64,000 bases of DNA from Virgibacillus dokdonensis. Lineage in GTDB: Bacteria; Bacillota; Bacilli; Bacillales; Amphibacillaceae. Shown here piece after piece: positions 1-9,413 of this stretch. A program made the position numbers and the translations under genes. The stretch spans positions 3,096,986 through 3,160,985 of the forward strand of contig NZ_LT745763.1 of the NCBI RefSeq assembly GCF_900166595.1. The letters run 5' to 3'. The notes below the pieces were generated by a model. It was not told the origin of the DNA, made no database searches, and saw only the letters and a program-made list of their open reading frames with translations. How positions within the stretch are numbered: position 1 is the first letter of the stretch; each line of letters opens with the position of its first letter.

Positions 1-383
1 GTACCTATGTTTAAACTTTGTAGATTCCGTTTTAGTACATCTGTCTTTTTACTTGATAAAACAAATAACAATTTTTCCTCTAAAACCATTTTATGTAACA
101 CTTCTGGTATATTCTTAAAAACGGTTAGTAAATCGCTTTCTAACTGTTTATACTGTTCACGGAAAGTTTGCAATAAAAGCTTATACTCATCTTTCAATAA
201 CTCTCGATCTGCCATTTTTTTAAAAGATGTTTCAATTGGGATTCCCATATAGTGTTCGATAGTATCCGCAGACGGTATATGTAGTCGTAACGCTTTAAAA
301 GCATTCTGTGTTGCTAATACACTGCATTGCTTTGAATCTGCCAAGGTTCCATCAAAATCAAATATAATATTTTTATAGTTCAA
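1..383 (-). CDS. HAD-family hydrolase (phosphoglycolate phosphatase-like), 3' end outside the window
   Basis: The N-terminal 127 residues of a haloacid-dehalogenase-type phosphatase are present; the rest lies beyond position 1. Seen: the nucleophile motif DFDGT at about residues 9-13, followed by a helical cap region and a stretch (LFVLSSKK) that fits HAD motif II. The likely start is TTG at 383, eight bases after a GAGGGGGG ribosome site; a GTG slightly upstream overlaps that site and is less likely. The family removes phosphate from small phosphorylated metabolites in the cytoplasm. The substrate cannot be told from this fragment. Confidence 0.75.
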   Translation of the reverse strand, partial: MNYKNIIFDFDGTLADSKQCSVLATQNAFKALRLHIPSADTIEHYMGIPIETSFKKMADRELLKDEYKLLLQTFREQYKQLESDLLTVFKNIPEVLHKMVLEEKLLFVLSSKKTDVLKRNLQSLNIG

Positions 384-417
384 TTTGTACACCCCCCTCT
401 TCATCCATAAACCTCAG

Positions 418-986
418 TTATTTGTTTGCCGTATATTTGTTACTCCCTGGACGTTGCTTTATGTTGTTCCAAGCTTTAATTGCATCTTCCCTACTTTTTC
501 CTTTATTAGCCGGATCTGCAAAAAGTCACGAATAAATTGATTATATTCAAATTGTGGAGCAATCGTTTTCTTGTATGACGGATCTTTCTTTCATTCGCCC
601 TCCTCATACCACGCTTGAACAACATCATGATACGTGTTACCGACATTTTCTTTAAAATAGTTTTGAATATACGTAGAGAAGTGAAAATTCGGGATAATTG
701 TTTTAAAAAAAGCCCGCACATGCTGACTACAACGATGATTTTCCGTAATTACAGTATCTAAGCTTAATTCGTCTTTTGTTTTTGCTTTTTTAGTACCGCT
801 TCTTTTTCGGATTGGCTTTTTTACCTCACCTGTACGCAAGAAAGTTTCAATGCGGTCTGTAAGTTCTAATTTCGATCCCGAAGTACGAATGCCATTTTGC
901 TTACAAAATAATTGTAACTCTTCTTTTAACCAATAGTAGTCTTTGAAAGTTTGTACATGAATATCTTTCGTTAATGCTGGTCTCAA
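418..986 (-). pseudogene. SAP-domain / DUF6434-like protein, broken by a stop and a frameshift
   Basis: The open part (TTG start at 986, eight bases from AGGAG) gives 131 residues with a SAP-like helix-extension-helix at about residues 17-55, followed by a basic linker rich in Lys and Arg. SAP folds usually bind nucleic acid. Translation stops at a TGA near 592, but the same frame continues as KKDPSYKKTIAPQFEYNQF. The homologous reading then shifts by one base in a T run near 525 and resumes as ADPANKGKSREDAIKAWN, ending at TAA 418-420. The continuation resembles the usual C-terminal half of this family, so the gene is read as inactivated by two lesions, or misassembled. Function is unknown. 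Confidence 0.65.
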
Positions 987-1069
987 TTTTCCATCTCCTA
1001 ACGATTACATCTATTATAGAACATTCGTTGCTTTATATCCACCCGCTATAACAAATACAATTAGTATTA

Positions 1070-1281
1070 GAACAAAGACTCGGGGCGCCCGTTTAGCAAC
1101 GTAGCGAGTGGAGCGAATCAACTGAAGTTTTAGAAATCACGGTGAGGCACGAACCCATGATGACTTATCGTAGGGCGGATTCATGAAGTCGCCTAGTTGC
1201 TGGGCGATGGAGCGGGACGTGGCTCATTCGGTTATTTGGTTATCCCATAGCATCAAATTTTTATACTTTCTTATCTCTTGA
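1070..1281 (+). repeat. Dispersed intergenic repeat family A, copy 1
   Basis: About 210 bp, closely matching the copies near 19.0, 41.0 and 58.0 kb. Shared blocks include CCCGTTTAGCAACGTAGCGA, GATGACTTATCGTA, GAAGTCGCCTAGT and GGTTATTTGGTTA, ending in CATAGCATCAAATTT. It sits in the gap before the tenA promoter. No coding frame is conserved among copies. It may be a bcr-like non-coding repeat. Confidence 0.85.
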
Positions 1282-1290
1282 AAAATAAAG

Positions 1291-1318
1291 TTGACTTTGT
1301 ATGACACTATGATATGCT
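1291..1318 (+). promoter_or_regulatory. Sigma-A-type promoter for the TPP riboswitch / tenA
   Basis: TTGACT at 1291-1296, a 16-base spacer and TATGCT at 1313-1318. Transcription would begin shortly before the riboswitch aptamer. It lies immediately downstream of repeat A copy 1. Confidence 0.55.
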
Positions 1319-1334
1319 TCAAGTATAGTATTTC

Positions 1335-1412
1335 TACTAGGGGAGCCCCACTGGCGGCTGAGACAACGACCCTTAGAACCTGATCTGGTTTGTACCAGCG
1401 GAGGGAAGTGGA
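1335..1412 (+). promoter_or_regulatory. TPP riboswitch (THI element)
   Basis: The conserved aptamer elements are all present in order: AGGGGAGCCCC, GGCTGAGA, ACCCTTAGAACCTGATCTGG, then TACCAGCGGAGGGAAGTGG. Thiamin pyrophosphate binding to this fold normally represses thiamin genes. The following tenA, about 140 bases downstream, fits. I did not find a clear intrinsic terminator in between, so the expression platform is unresolved; sequestration of the tenA ribosome site is possible. Confidence 0.95.
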
Positions 1413-1552
1413 AAACTACTTAACAGCGTTACCTGTTTCATTTTTATATGTATGGACAAAAAGTCCTTTTACACAGATAGGTTGCGTGTATTAAGTATAT
1501 CCCTTTCTTCCTCGAGCAATGAAAACATGTATGTATGAGGAGGAATTTTTTT

Positions 1553-2245
1553 ATGTCATTTACAGACACATTACGAGAAGTAACCGCAAAGAGTTGGGAG
1601 CAAAGTGTAAAACATCCATTTGTAAAAGGGATTGCCAAAGGTGATTTATCCCTAGACATTTTCAAGTATTATATTTTACAAGACATTTATTACTTGAAGC
1701 ACTATGGAAAAGTCCATGCCTTGGCAGCTACATTAGCTGAAGATTTTCAAGTAACAGCTATGCTAGCTGACAAAGCAAAAGGAACTGCACAAGCAGAGCT
1801 AACCGTTCATAAACAGCATGCAGAAATCTTAAACATCACAGATACAGATTGGGATCATTTCAAACCAGCCCCAACTGCTTACGCCTATACATCACACTTA
1901 TATCGCGCTGTAGCATCTGGAAGCCTAGGTCAAGCTATTGCAGCCATGTTGCCTTGTTATTGGTTATACGCAGATATCGGAAAAACGTACGAAAATGCAA
2001 AACCAACCGAAAAAATCTATCAAAATTGGATTGCTACCTATGCAAGTGACTGGTTTCAAGATTCAACCAATGAACAGATTCATTTGCTTAATCAAATTGC
2101 ATCCGAATCTACGGAGAAGCAAAAAGAAAAGATGAAAGAGCAATTTATCATTGCTAAAGAATACGAGCTTGCCTTCTGGGAGATGTCCTATATAAAGGAA
2201 AATTGGTTCTCTGACAGACATTGGCATGAGCTTTCGATGGCTTAA
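1553..2245 (+). CDS. tenA: Thiaminase II / aminopyrimidine aminohydrolase TenA
   Basis: The 230-residue protein matches the usual TenA length. It keeps the catalytic nucleophile Cys135 in LPCYWLYADIG, Glu205 in KEYELAFWEM and Asp44 in YILQDIYYLKH. TenA hydrolyses thiamin or the degraded pyrimidine formyl-aminopyrimidine to hydroxymethylpyrimidine, so it salvages thiamin breakdown products in the cytoplasm. ATG 1553 is chosen because it follows a GAGGAGG site; an in-frame ATG at 1535 lies upstream of that site. A TPP riboswitch precedes the gene and a terminator follows, so it appears monocistronic. No other thiamin synthesis gene is adjacent. Confidence 0.95.
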   Translation: MSFTDTLREVTAKSWEQSVKHPFVKGIAKGDLSLDIFKYYILQDIYYLKHYGKVHALAATLAEDFQVTAMLADKAKGTAQAELTVHKQHAEILNITDTDWDHFKPAPTAYAYTSHLYRAVASGSLGQAIAAMLPCYWLYADIGKTYENAKPTEKIYQNWIATYASDWFQDSTNEQIHLLNQIASESTEKQKEKMKEQFIIAKEYELAFWEMSYIKENWFSDRHWHELSMA

Positions 2246-2253
2246 ATAAATAC

Positions 2254-2291
2254 AAAATCAGTGAGAGAAACCTATCTTTCACTGATTTTTT
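2254..2291 (+). terminator. Rho-independent terminator after tenA
   Basis: AAATCAGTGA and TCACTGATTT form a stem around a short loop, followed by a T run. It starts nine bases after the tenA stop. Confidence 0.85.
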
Positions 2292-2572
2292 AATGTATAG
2301 AATTATTCCTCTTCTCCAGAAAATCTGTAAGTTCCAGGTTAATGATTATTTTTTATCATCATGAACATATAGAAAAATTGAACTACAATGGACACAACGA
2401 AATTTTTTCTGCATAATAACGATATATCCTAATTTTCAACTTACTACAACATGGATATAGAACAGATAATAATTGTTTATAGCTAGGAATGAATTCACTC
2501 TATATCCAGTCAAAACTATATTCTAGCCGAAAATAATTATCTAACATTTATTAATTTTGAAGGAGCGTTAAT
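2292..2572. other. Gap between tenA and an orphan membrane gene
   Basis: AT-rich spacer with no supported gene, repeat-family member or strong hairpin. The last 15 bases hold the GAAGGAG site for the next gene. Confidence 0.5.
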
Positions 2573-3355
2573 ATGAACACTCTCCCCCTTTTATTAAGAA
2601 AACTTGTTACTTCTTACATACTAACTATCTTTATTGCTATCTACTTTGCAATCTTTTATCTATTCCCAATAGAATCAGCTTCCTATTATTTAGAAGTGGA
2701 CTTTTTAGGGTGGACTTTCATTTATAGCATTTATATTTTTCCTGTACTGCTTTTATATGGAAGTCCTATTTCAATTATAGTAGAGCTCATTCATAAAAAA
2801 GGCATCTTTAAAAATAGATGGCTTTACATTCTATTACATAGTTTATTTGGAGGATTTTTCGGTATTATTGTGGTGACTCTTGACTCTTTTCTTTTTAATT
2901 GGTTATTCATTTTATTTGGCGCATTTCTGGCATTATTATACGCTGTGATTGATCGCATTCTCTATATAAAAATAAAAAGCAAAAAAGCAATTTGGATTAG
3001 TCTATCGTTTCCAGTTATTATATTAGCATTCATGTGGGGTGGTTTTCAATTTGCATCAGAGCCTCTCCCTCCATTTACTGCAGAAGATGCTATAAAATTT
3101 GCCTCAGAAGGAGATGAAATGCTAGCAAAATTCCCACAAAAAGAAGGTATTTCTAAAGTGAAAATTGACGGATACCATATAATTCAAGAAACAAAAGCTG
3201 AAATTATTGATGATGATACTTATATCCTATATTTTTTTGAAACATGGAGTAAAAATAGTGAAAGCGATTCATTTTCTGTTTCCTATAAGATAGACCGTAA
3301 TTCTTCAACTTTGCACAACTCAGATTGGAACTATAGCCGTCCATTTGAATATTAA
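2573..3355 (+). CDS. Membrane protein of unknown function
   Basis: Not recognised. The 260-residue protein has about five hydrophobic segments (around residues 13-33, 48-68, 88-104, 108-126 and 142-158), then a hydrophilic C-terminal domain of about 100 residues, rich in acidic residues and beta-prone, beginning after PLPPFTAEDAIKFASEG. This layout suggests an integral membrane anchor with an extra-membrane sensory or binding tail. ATG 2573 has a good GAAGGAG site seven bases upstream. It stands alone between the tenA terminator and a family C repeat. No function is proposed. Confidence 0.7.
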   Translation: MNTLPLLLRKLVTSYILTIFIAIYFAIFYLFPIESASYYLEVDFLGWTFIYSIYIFPVLLLYGSPISIIVELIHKKGIFKNRWLYILLHSLFGGFFGIIVVTLDSFLFNWLFILFGAFLALLYAVIDRILYIKIKSKKAIWISLSFPVIILAFMWGGFQFASEPLPPFTAEDAIKFASEGDEMLAKFPQKEGISKVKIDGYHIIQETKAEIIDDDTYILYFFETWSKNSESDSFSVSYKIDRNSSTLHNSDWNYSRPFEY

Positions 3356-3414
3356 GTCTATCTAGTTTGGTAAATTTAAAGCGTTGGAAAACAGATTTTT
3401 TCTAAGAGGACAAT

Positions 3415-3600
3415 AGATAAAGTGAACCTCAATGAGTGGTTTTCTCATCCCCCACTGATGTTAGTACCGCAAGGGTATCACCTAAAGGCAACTGAACGAA
3501 TCGGGGATTTGGGTGCTGTTATCTCCCACTTAGACTTGATCAACTCACATCTCCAATTTTTGAAGTGGGAGGCTTACAGCACCTTATACCCGGATAAAAA
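3415..3600 (+). repeat. Dispersed repeat family C, copy 1 (folded element)
   Basis: About 185 bp, beginning GATAAAGTG and ending ACCCGGATAAA. The 3' half has an outer stem GGTGCTGT / ACAGCACC and an inner stem CTCCCACTT / AAGTGGGAG. Related copies lie at about 9.54, 13.21 and 54.4 kb. The outer stem changes to GGCGCTGT / ACAGCGCC at 9.54 kb, a compensatory pair that supports a folded RNA or DNA structure. The open frame across it is not a credible gene. Confidence 0.75.
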
Positions 3601-3678
3601 CCCTGGCTGCACCATTTTCTAAATTATTTGAGATAAACGAAAGGATTGCATAATTGCACCTTGTAATGAAATACTTTT

Positions 3679-4233
3679 TTATAAACTGTTAATTAGTTGC
3701 TCCGTTGTCCGTATCGTGGCAAATTCACCATGCAATGTAGCCAGAGATACATTATGTATAGTTTCTGCATCATAATATCTATTATTTTGATCTTTCAATC
3801 CAAATGCTGCAGTAGCATCTGAAATCAGATATGTATCAAACCCTAAATTACCACTCATTCTTGCAGTCGTTGATACACAATGCGGTGTAGTCAATCCCGT
3901 AATTACAACGGTTGATACTTCATTTGCTTTTAATTGTTCTTCTAAGTTAGTACCAATAAAACTACTGTTTACTTTTTTTGTAATGATAACTTCCCCCTCG
4001 ATTGGTTCAACTATTTCTTTGATAGCAAAGCCTTTATTCGCCATATGAAATACGGAATGAGGATTATCAGACGTGTGTTGTATGTGAATTACTATCCACT
4101 TCTTTTCTCTCCATAATTGTAGTATTTTTCTCATATTATCTTCTGCATCTTGATTATTTCTCTCGCCCCATTTTTTATCATCAAAAGCCTTTTGTACATC
4201 GACCAAAAGTAAAGCTTTTTTCTTTTCACACAT
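3679..4233 (-). CDS. Isochorismatase-family cysteine hydrolase
   Basis: The 184-residue protein has the family's catalytic triad: Asp12 in LLLVDVQKAF, a Lys at 87-88 in ITKKVNSSF, and Cys120 in TGLTTPHCVSTTARM preceded by the cis-peptide region. The family covers isochorismatases, nicotinamidases and amide hydrolases acting on small soluble substrates. This member lacks pathway neighbours, so its substrate is open. The start is ATG 4233, seven bases after GGAGGAGAG; an upstream in-frame ATG at 4266 has no ribosome site. Single-gene unit on the minus strand. Confidence 0.85.
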   Translation of the reverse strand: MCEKKKALLLVDVQKAFDDKKWGERNNQDAEDNMRKILQLWREKKWIVIHIQHTSDNPHSVFHMANKGFAIKEIVEPIEGEVIITKKVNSSFIGTNLEEQLKANEVSTVVITGLTTPHCVSTTARMSGNLGFDTYLISDATAAFGLKDQNNRYYDAETIHNVSLATLHGEFATIRTTEQLINSL

Positions 4234-4579
4234 AAATTTCTCTCCTCCTAATGTTTTATCTACCATTTTTATTCTTATTTTAAATAAAAATTTTACATAT
4301 TTTACAAAAAAAGATAATTAAAACGACTAGGTAGTGTAGCTACTTTTGAATATCTTCTTGTACATCATTAGGACAATTAAACTGTCGGTTGGGTTTCTAT
4401 TATTCATTGTACTTCCCCTTCCTTATCTACTTTTAGCCTAATATAATTATTTCAAAATTGCTATCTTTTTTGTAAAAATCTAGGCAGAGTACCTTTATTG
4501 CCATAGATGGATCCCTTTATGGTTTAATTTGCAATATCCCCCACCGGCATTCTCCTAACTTATACTTATTGAATACAAT
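4234..4579. other. Gap between two minus-strand orphan genes
   Basis: AT-rich sequence without a gene I can support. The minus strand shows a short coding-like trace near 4335-4395 (reading NCPNDVQEDIQK then stop) that could be a decayed small gene, but it has no start or ribosome site. Confidence 0.35.
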
Positions 4580-4629
4580 AATAAAAACACCCAACAGTTA
4601 GTTTAATATCACGCTAACTTCAGGGTGTC
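4580..4629 (-). terminator. Rho-independent terminator
   Basis: On the minus strand GACACCC..GTTAG pairs with CTAAC..GGGTGT and is followed by TTTTATT. It lies about 60 bases after the stop of the 4689-5171 gene and would end that transcript. Confidence 0.75.
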
Positions 4630-4688
4630 CTCATCTATATTGTTACTTTATCATGTAAGAATTCAAGCAAAAGTAAAATGAAATGAAC

Positions 4689-5171
4689 CTATGCACATTC
4701 CTTTAAAATACAAATTCCATATTGCTTTAGTTCCTTATGGATCACAGGACTATCAGCTATACCTTGACAATAACTGTATTCTAAGAAAACGGCATACATA
4801 CTGTTCCATGCAGCCTCTAATTCGGTAAGTAAATCCTTTTGTTCCGTAGTAGTTAACGCTGCTTGTAATTGCTTGAAAATGTCATCAGCATGATCTTCTT
4901 CTTTTTTTAAATTTGAGTTTGTTAAAGCATTACGGTAGGCAACTTGGTGAATGCGCTCAACAAAAACGATGTTATTAAATGCCTTTCGTAATATATGCTG
5001 CTTAGCATCTTCTGTTTCTTTTTCGTCCGTAAACATATATCCTTCTTGTTCATCACACAGCATTTCTTCTGTTTGCTTCACGTGAAAGAAATTATACATG
5101 TCGTTCCATTCATTTACCGAATTAAAACAACCCGATGTTTCTTGAAAAACAGTCAAAGTGCTCGCTTTCAT
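4689..5171 (-). CDS. Hypothetical protein, helical, cytoplasmic
   Basis: Not recognised. The 160-residue protein is acidic, without a signal peptide or membrane segment, and looks mostly alpha-helical. It contains six Cys residues (for example GCF near the start and YCQG, GICILKEC near the end) but no clean metal-binding motif. ATG 5171 is preferred because GGAGGGATG lies just upstream; a second in-frame ATG at 5189 would precede the ribosome site. It is a single gene followed by its own terminator. Confidence 0.6.
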   Translation of the reverse strand: MKASTLTVFQETSGCFNSVNEWNDMYNFFHVKQTEEMLCDEQEGYMFTDEKETEDAKQHILRKAFNNIVFVERIHQVAYRNALTNSNLKKEEDHADDIFKQLQAALTTTEQKDLLTELEAAWNSMYAVFLEYSYCQGIADSPVIHKELKQYGICILKECA

Positions 5172-5466
5172 ATTGCATCCCTCCATCAAAGTTAAGTTAC
5201 CTTATTCCTGGCACATGCCTTCTACCGTCATAGATTTTGCATAATTCCAAAAATTATTCATTTGAAAAGTAATTTAGAGAATTATACAATATTTCACCTC
5301 ACTATAATTAAATTTTCAAAATTAATCTGTACAATTATACTAACATATGTTCGTTTTTTTGCACAGTTAAACCTCTTAAGATATGAAAGCTTTTTTACCT
5401 ATACCCACCTTCGTTCATAGGTGGATTTGTTCATCCTTTCATCAACAATTTCTTGATTAACGCCAT
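5172..5466. other. Gap upstream of the 4689-5171 gene, downstream of the iol operon
   Basis: AT-rich sequence presumably holding the minus-strand promoter of the 160-residue gene. I see no further gene or repeat copy. Confidence 0.4.
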
Positions 5467-5514
5467 AAAATAACCGCAGAAAGTCACAAAAGCAAATTCG
5501 ACTTCCTACGGTTA
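5467..5514 (-). terminator. Terminator of the iolABCDJ operon
   Basis: On the minus strand TAACCGTAGGAAGTC pairs with GACTTTCTGCGGTTA, followed by TTTTATGG. It lies about 60 bases beyond the iolJ stop, at the end of the operon. Confidence 0.75.
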
Positions 5515-5576
5515 CTATGATGTTTCAAGTTTAGTTAACTATAAGTTAAACACAAAACAAGCATCAACGATTACTT

Positions 5577-6446
5577 CTATTCTACTTTTTTCATTGCTTT
5601 ATTACTTGAACCAAATTCTTGGATTTTTTCATGTACTGTTTCCTTCATTGCCTGTTTACTTAACTCCAATAATTTCTTTGGCTCATATACTTCTGGATTT
5701 TCTACTAAACTTTGTTGTAGTGCTTCTCTCCAAGCTATATTCATTTCAGTATTAATATTAATCTTAGCATGCCCCAAGCGTATTGATTTTTGCAGTTGGT
5801 CTAACGGTATTCCACTTGCTCCATGTAAGACAAGTGGGATTTCAACTTCTTTAGATATTTCAGCCATCTGCTTAAATCCTAGCTTTGGTTCACCAACATA
5901 CTTCCCATGTACAGAACCTAGTGCAGCGGCAAGCGCATCGACTCTTGTTTTCTCCACAAGCTCTACACATTCTCGTAAATTGGCATAACAAATATTGCCT
6001 ATTAGACCATCTTCATAACCACCAACCGTACCAATTTCTGCTTCAACGGATACACCATTTACATGTGCATAGTCTACTACTTGCTTCGTATTTTTAATAT
6101 TCTCAGCAACTGGAAAATGGCTACCATCGTACATCACAGAGCTATATCCAGCGTCAATCGCTTCAAAACATCTTTCTACACTTTGCCCATGATCCAAATG
6201 TAATACAACCGGAACAGTAATTTGTTGAACTTCCATTAGATTACGAACCATATCAGAAATTAGTTTGAAACCACCAAGATAATCCACCAATCTATCCGAA
6301 GAAGCAATAATAACAGGAGCCTTTGCCTCTTGAGCTGCTTCTAATATAGCTTGTGGCCAAATAAGACCATTTATGTTAAAATGTCCTACAGCATATCCTG
6401 CTTGTTTAGCTTGAGGAAGTATATCATTTAATGTTACTAATGCCAT
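5577..6446 (-). CDS. iolJ: 6-phospho-5-dehydro-2-deoxy-D-gluconate aldolase IolJ (class II FBP-aldolase family)
   Basis: The 289-residue class II aldolase carries the zinc and catalytic motifs HLDHGQS (Asp85, His86), YDGSHFP, GSVHGKY and LHGASG. In the inositol pathway IolJ cleaves 2-deoxy-5-keto-gluconate 6-phosphate to dihydroxyacetone phosphate and malonate semialdehyde. Position as last gene of the iolA-B-C-D-J unit identifies it as IolJ rather than the glycolytic aldolase. The start is ATG 6446, eight bases after AGGAG; the ATG at 6452 is too close to that site. A terminator follows. Confidence 0.92.
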   Translation of the reverse strand: MALVTLNDILPQAKQAGYAVGHFNINGLIWPQAILEAAQEAKAPVIIASSDRLVDYLGGFKLISDMVRNLMEVQQITVPVVLHLDHGQSVERCFEAIDAGYSSVMYDGSHFPVAENIKNTKQVVDYAHVNGVSVEAEIGTVGGYEDGLIGNICYANLRECVELVEKTRVDALAAALGSVHGKYVGEPKLGFKQMAEISKEVEIPLVLHGASGIPLDQLQKSIRLGHAKININTEMNIAWREALQQSLVENPEVYEPKKLLELSKQAMKETVHEKIQEFGSSNKAMKKVE

Positions 6447-6500
6447 GTTCATTTCTCCTATTTAATTTTACAAAGCTTTCTCTTTTACTTTATTTATTCC

Positions 6501-8417
6501 TTAATACCCTTTCGCCTGCTTCATTGCTTCTTGCTTATTTTGAAATGCCTTATTTATACTTTCCTTTTTAGAAACTTCAGATAAACCGACATTCCACCAA
6601 CTTCCCTCATAGCCATCTGACATTGTTTTTGGAAGAACTTTAATTTCAATTAATGTAGAATTTGGTTGTTTTTTCGCATCTTCAATAGCTAGTCTCAATT
6701 CATCAAGATTACTTATTTTATAGGTCTTAGCGCCGTAACCCTCTGCTACTTTTGCATAGTCTATGTTTAAAATTGTACCAGCTGCTGTTCTAAATTCTGT
6801 TCCTTGGTTTGCGCACCCGTTACCCATTTGTAGATTATTAATACAACCAAATCCAGAGTTATCAAATAGAATAATATTAATTTTTTTATTGTATTGAATA
6901 GCTGTAACAAGTTCCGAATGTAGCATTAAGAAACTCCCATCACCAACAAAGGCATACACTTCTTTATCTGGTTCGGCTAGACGTGCTCCTAATGCACCAG
7001 CAATTTCATACCCCATACAAGAGTAACCATATTCCAAGTGATACGTATTAGGAACGACCGGATTCCATAATCTTTGCATATCTCCTGGTAATGAACCAGC
7101 CGCCGAAACAACAATGGCGTCTTCATTAAGCGATTCATTTAATGCAACAAATACTTCTGTTTGCGTTAGTTCTGTCTGTAAAACATTTGCGTATTCGTTT
7201 AACTTTTCTTGTGAAAAATGTCCGTCTATTTCAGGAACAAAATCTTTCCGTTTAAATTGAACATTTGCTAAACGCTTTCTTTCATCTAGCCATTCCCTTT
7301 TTAATTTTTCTAATTGCGTACCATAATTTGCCTTATATCCTTCTAATAGTGGCGCTAACTCCTTTAGTGTCGCTTTGGCATCACCGACAACTTGAAATGC
7401 GTCTAACTTATATGCTTGCATACGACTTATATTAATGTTAAGGAATTGACTTTTTTCCAAATTAAACAACGTTTTAGAAGAAGTGGTGAAATCGGTATAT
7501 CTTGTACCAATACCAATAATTAGATCTGCCTCTTTAACTACCTTATTTGCAGCAGATGTACCTAAAATTCCTAGTCCACCTAAATTATTTTTGAATTGCC
7601 ACTCTACAGTCGATTTCCCAGCATGTGTTTCTACTAATGGAATATCATGTCGTTCTGAGATGTGGATTAATTCCTCTCTTGCTTCTGAGTACTTACAACC
7701 ACCACCAACAACAATTACTGGTTGATGACTGTTTTTAATTCTTTCTACACTTCCTTCCATTTCACGCTTTGTAGGTACTGTACGGTTGATATAATGTACG
7801 CGTTTTTGAAAGAATTCAATTGGATAATCGTACGCTTCCCCTTCTACATCTTGAGGTAAGCAAATCGTAGCTGGCCCCATCGTAGCTGGATTGGTCATTA
7901 CTTCAAACGCTCTGATCAAAGCAGACATTAGCTGTTCTGGTCTTTGAACGCGATCCCAATAACGCGAAACGGCTTTAAATGCGTCATTTGTTGAAATAGC
8001 AATGCTTGACTCTTGCTCTATTTGTTGTAATACTGGATCTGGCTGTCTTGTAGCAAATGTATCTGCTGGTAAGAATAAAACAGGAATCTGATTAGCCAAA
8101 GCTGTGCCGGCAGCTGTTATCATATTCGCTGATCCTGGTCCAGCTGAACTAGATAAAGCATAGATCTTTTTACGTAGGGATTGTTTAGAAAAAGCAATTG
8201 CTGCATGAGCCATCCCCTGTTCGTTTTTTCCCATAAAGGTTTTTAAGTGGCCTGCGTCTTCTTCTAAAGCTTCCCCAATTCCAAGAACATTGCCATGGCC
8301 ATATATATGAAAGATACCTTCAACAAAAGGATGTTCTTTGCCATCAACAGATAAATACTGCTGGTTTAAAAACTTTATTAACGCCTGGGCAGTTGTTAAA
8401 CGAATGGTTGCTACCAT
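6501..8417 (-). CDS. iolD: 3D-(3,5/4)-trihydroxycyclohexane-1,2-dione hydrolase IolD
   Basis: The 638-residue protein is a thiamin-diphosphate enzyme of the acetolactate-synthase fold, matching the usual IolD length. It has an N-terminal pyrimidine-binding domain with the activating Glu in ALEEDAGHL, a central domain, and a C-terminal PP domain with the ThDP/Mg motif [11 protein letters not shown] leading to the DNSG segment. IolD opens the cyclohexane ring of diketo-inositol to 5-deoxy-glucuronate. GGAGGGGAG stands seven bases before ATG 8417. It lies between iolC (18-base gap) and iolJ (54-base gap) in one operon. Confidence 0.96.
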   Translation of the reverse strand: MVATIRLTTAQALIKFLNQQYLSVDGKEHPFVEGIFHIYGHGNVLGIGEALEEDAGHLKTFMGKNEQGMAHAAIAFSKQSLRKKIYALSSSAGPGSANMITAAGTALANQIPVLFLPADTFATRQPDPVLQQIEQESSIAISTNDAFKAVSRYWDRVQRPEQLMSALIRAFEVMTNPATMGPATICLPQDVEGEAYDYPIEFFQKRVHYINRTVPTKREMEGSVERIKNSHQPVIVVGGGCKYSEAREELIHISERHDIPLVETHAGKSTVEWQFKNNLGGLGILGTSAANKVVKEADLIIGIGTRYTDFTTSSKTLFNLEKSQFLNINISRMQAYKLDAFQVVGDAKATLKELAPLLEGYKANYGTQLEKLKREWLDERKRLANVQFKRKDFVPEIDGHFSQEKLNEYANVLQTELTQTEVFVALNESLNEDAIVVSAAGSLPGDMQRLWNPVVPNTYHLEYGYSCMGYEIAGALGARLAEPDKEVYAFVGDGSFLMLHSELVTAIQYNKKINIILFDNSGFGCINNLQMGNGCANQGTEFRTAAGTILNIDYAKVAEGYGAKTYKISNLDELRLAIEDAKKQPNSTLIEIKVLPKTMSDGYEGSWWNVGLSEVSKKESINKAFQNKQEAMKQAKGY

Positions 8418-8435
8418 AAAATCTCCCCTCCATAT

Positions 8436-9413
8436 CTATTGGGACTGATCGTTGATTAAATCCTCAATCTCTGAAACGGTTGGCATCGCTTCAGAAGAAC
8501 TATGCTTACTAACAACAATCGCTGCTGCTGCACTAGCATATTTTAAAGCGGTTTCTACATCTTTCTCATTAAATAACGCATAAAGAAATGCAGAAGCATA
8601 AGCATCTCCAGCACCAAATGTCTTTAAAACTTTGGTCTTGTAAGCGTTTGCTTTATATTCTTTTCCCTCTTTACTATATGCAAAAGATCCTTCGACACCG
8701 TGTTTAATGACAATTAATTCAGGCTCATATTTAAATAATTCCTTTACAGTATCTTGATTATCTCCTGCTTCTTTTCCCTCTAACATATCAAATTCATCAC
8801 GGGTACCGATGACAATATTCGATTTTTGTGCTACTAATGTGTAATAAGTGGATACTTCTTCCTCTGATTTCCATGTGTATGGACGGTAGTCGATTTCAAA
8901 GATAACTTTTACATTGTTTGCTTTTGCGTATTCAACAGCAGTTAATACAGCCTCTCGAGAAGGACTTTGTGCAAGAGCTGTTCCAGATACTAAAAGAACT
9001 TCAGACTCACGGATATATCTTTCTTCCACCTCTTGTGGTGTTAAATAAAGATCTGCTACATTATCTCTATACATTAAGATAGAACATTCACTAGGACTCT
9101 TAATTTCTGTAAAGGCTAACCCCGACTTCCTTCTTTCTTGATCCGACACCATTTGCGATGTATCTACACCTTTTCCAGCCATATAAGTCGTTATAAATCT
9201 TCCGTGCTGATCATCGGATACTTTTCCAATAAACCCAACATTTAGCCCTAAATTTGACGTCCCAATAGCAATATTTGCTGGAGAACCACCGACATACTTT
9301 TGAAAAGTCATAGTTTCTTCCATTGGCCGATTATATTCAACAGCATTTAAATCAATACACGCTCTACCAATAGCGATTATATCCATTTTTTTATTTCTTT
9401 TTTTTAACCTCAT
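8436..9413 (-). CDS. iolC: 5-dehydro-2-deoxygluconokinase IolC (PfkB/ribokinase family)
   Basis: A PfkB-family sugar kinase of 325 residues. The N-terminal signature IGRACIDLNAVEYNRPMEE is typical of IolC, VGGSPANIAIG matches the first PfkB motif, and FGAGDAYASAF the second, with the catalytic Asp. IolC phosphorylates 2-deoxy-5-keto-gluconate with ATP. ATG 9413 is chosen because GGAGG lies eight bases upstream; further in-frame upstream codons precede that site. A 255-base gap to iolB holds a family C repeat, which interrupts the operon but shows no strong terminator. Confidence 0.95.
   Translation of the reverse strand: MRLKKRNKKMDIIAIGRACIDLNAVEYNRPMEETMTFQKYVGGSPANIAIGTSNLGLNVGFIGKVSDDQHGRFITTYMAGKGVDTSQMVSDQERRKSGLAFTEIKSPSECSILMYRDNVADLYLTPQEVEERYIRESEVLLVSGTALAQSPSREAVLTAVEYAKANNVKVIFEIDYRPYTWKSEEEVSTYYTLVAQKSNIVIGTRDEFDMLEGKEAGDNQDTVKELFKYEPELIVIKHGVEGSFAYSKEGKEYKANAYKTKVLKTFGAGDAYASAFLYALFNEKDVETALKYASAAAAIVVSKHSSSEAMPTVSEIEDLINDQSQ

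Noticed and set aside
2573..3355. Possible assignment of the orphan membrane protein to a known family
   Set aside because: No motif beyond hydrophobic segments was recognised; any function would be a guess.
3422..3622. Open frame of 66 codons within repeat C copy 1
   Set aside because: Lies wholly in a folded repeat, has no good ribosome site and is not kept in other copies.
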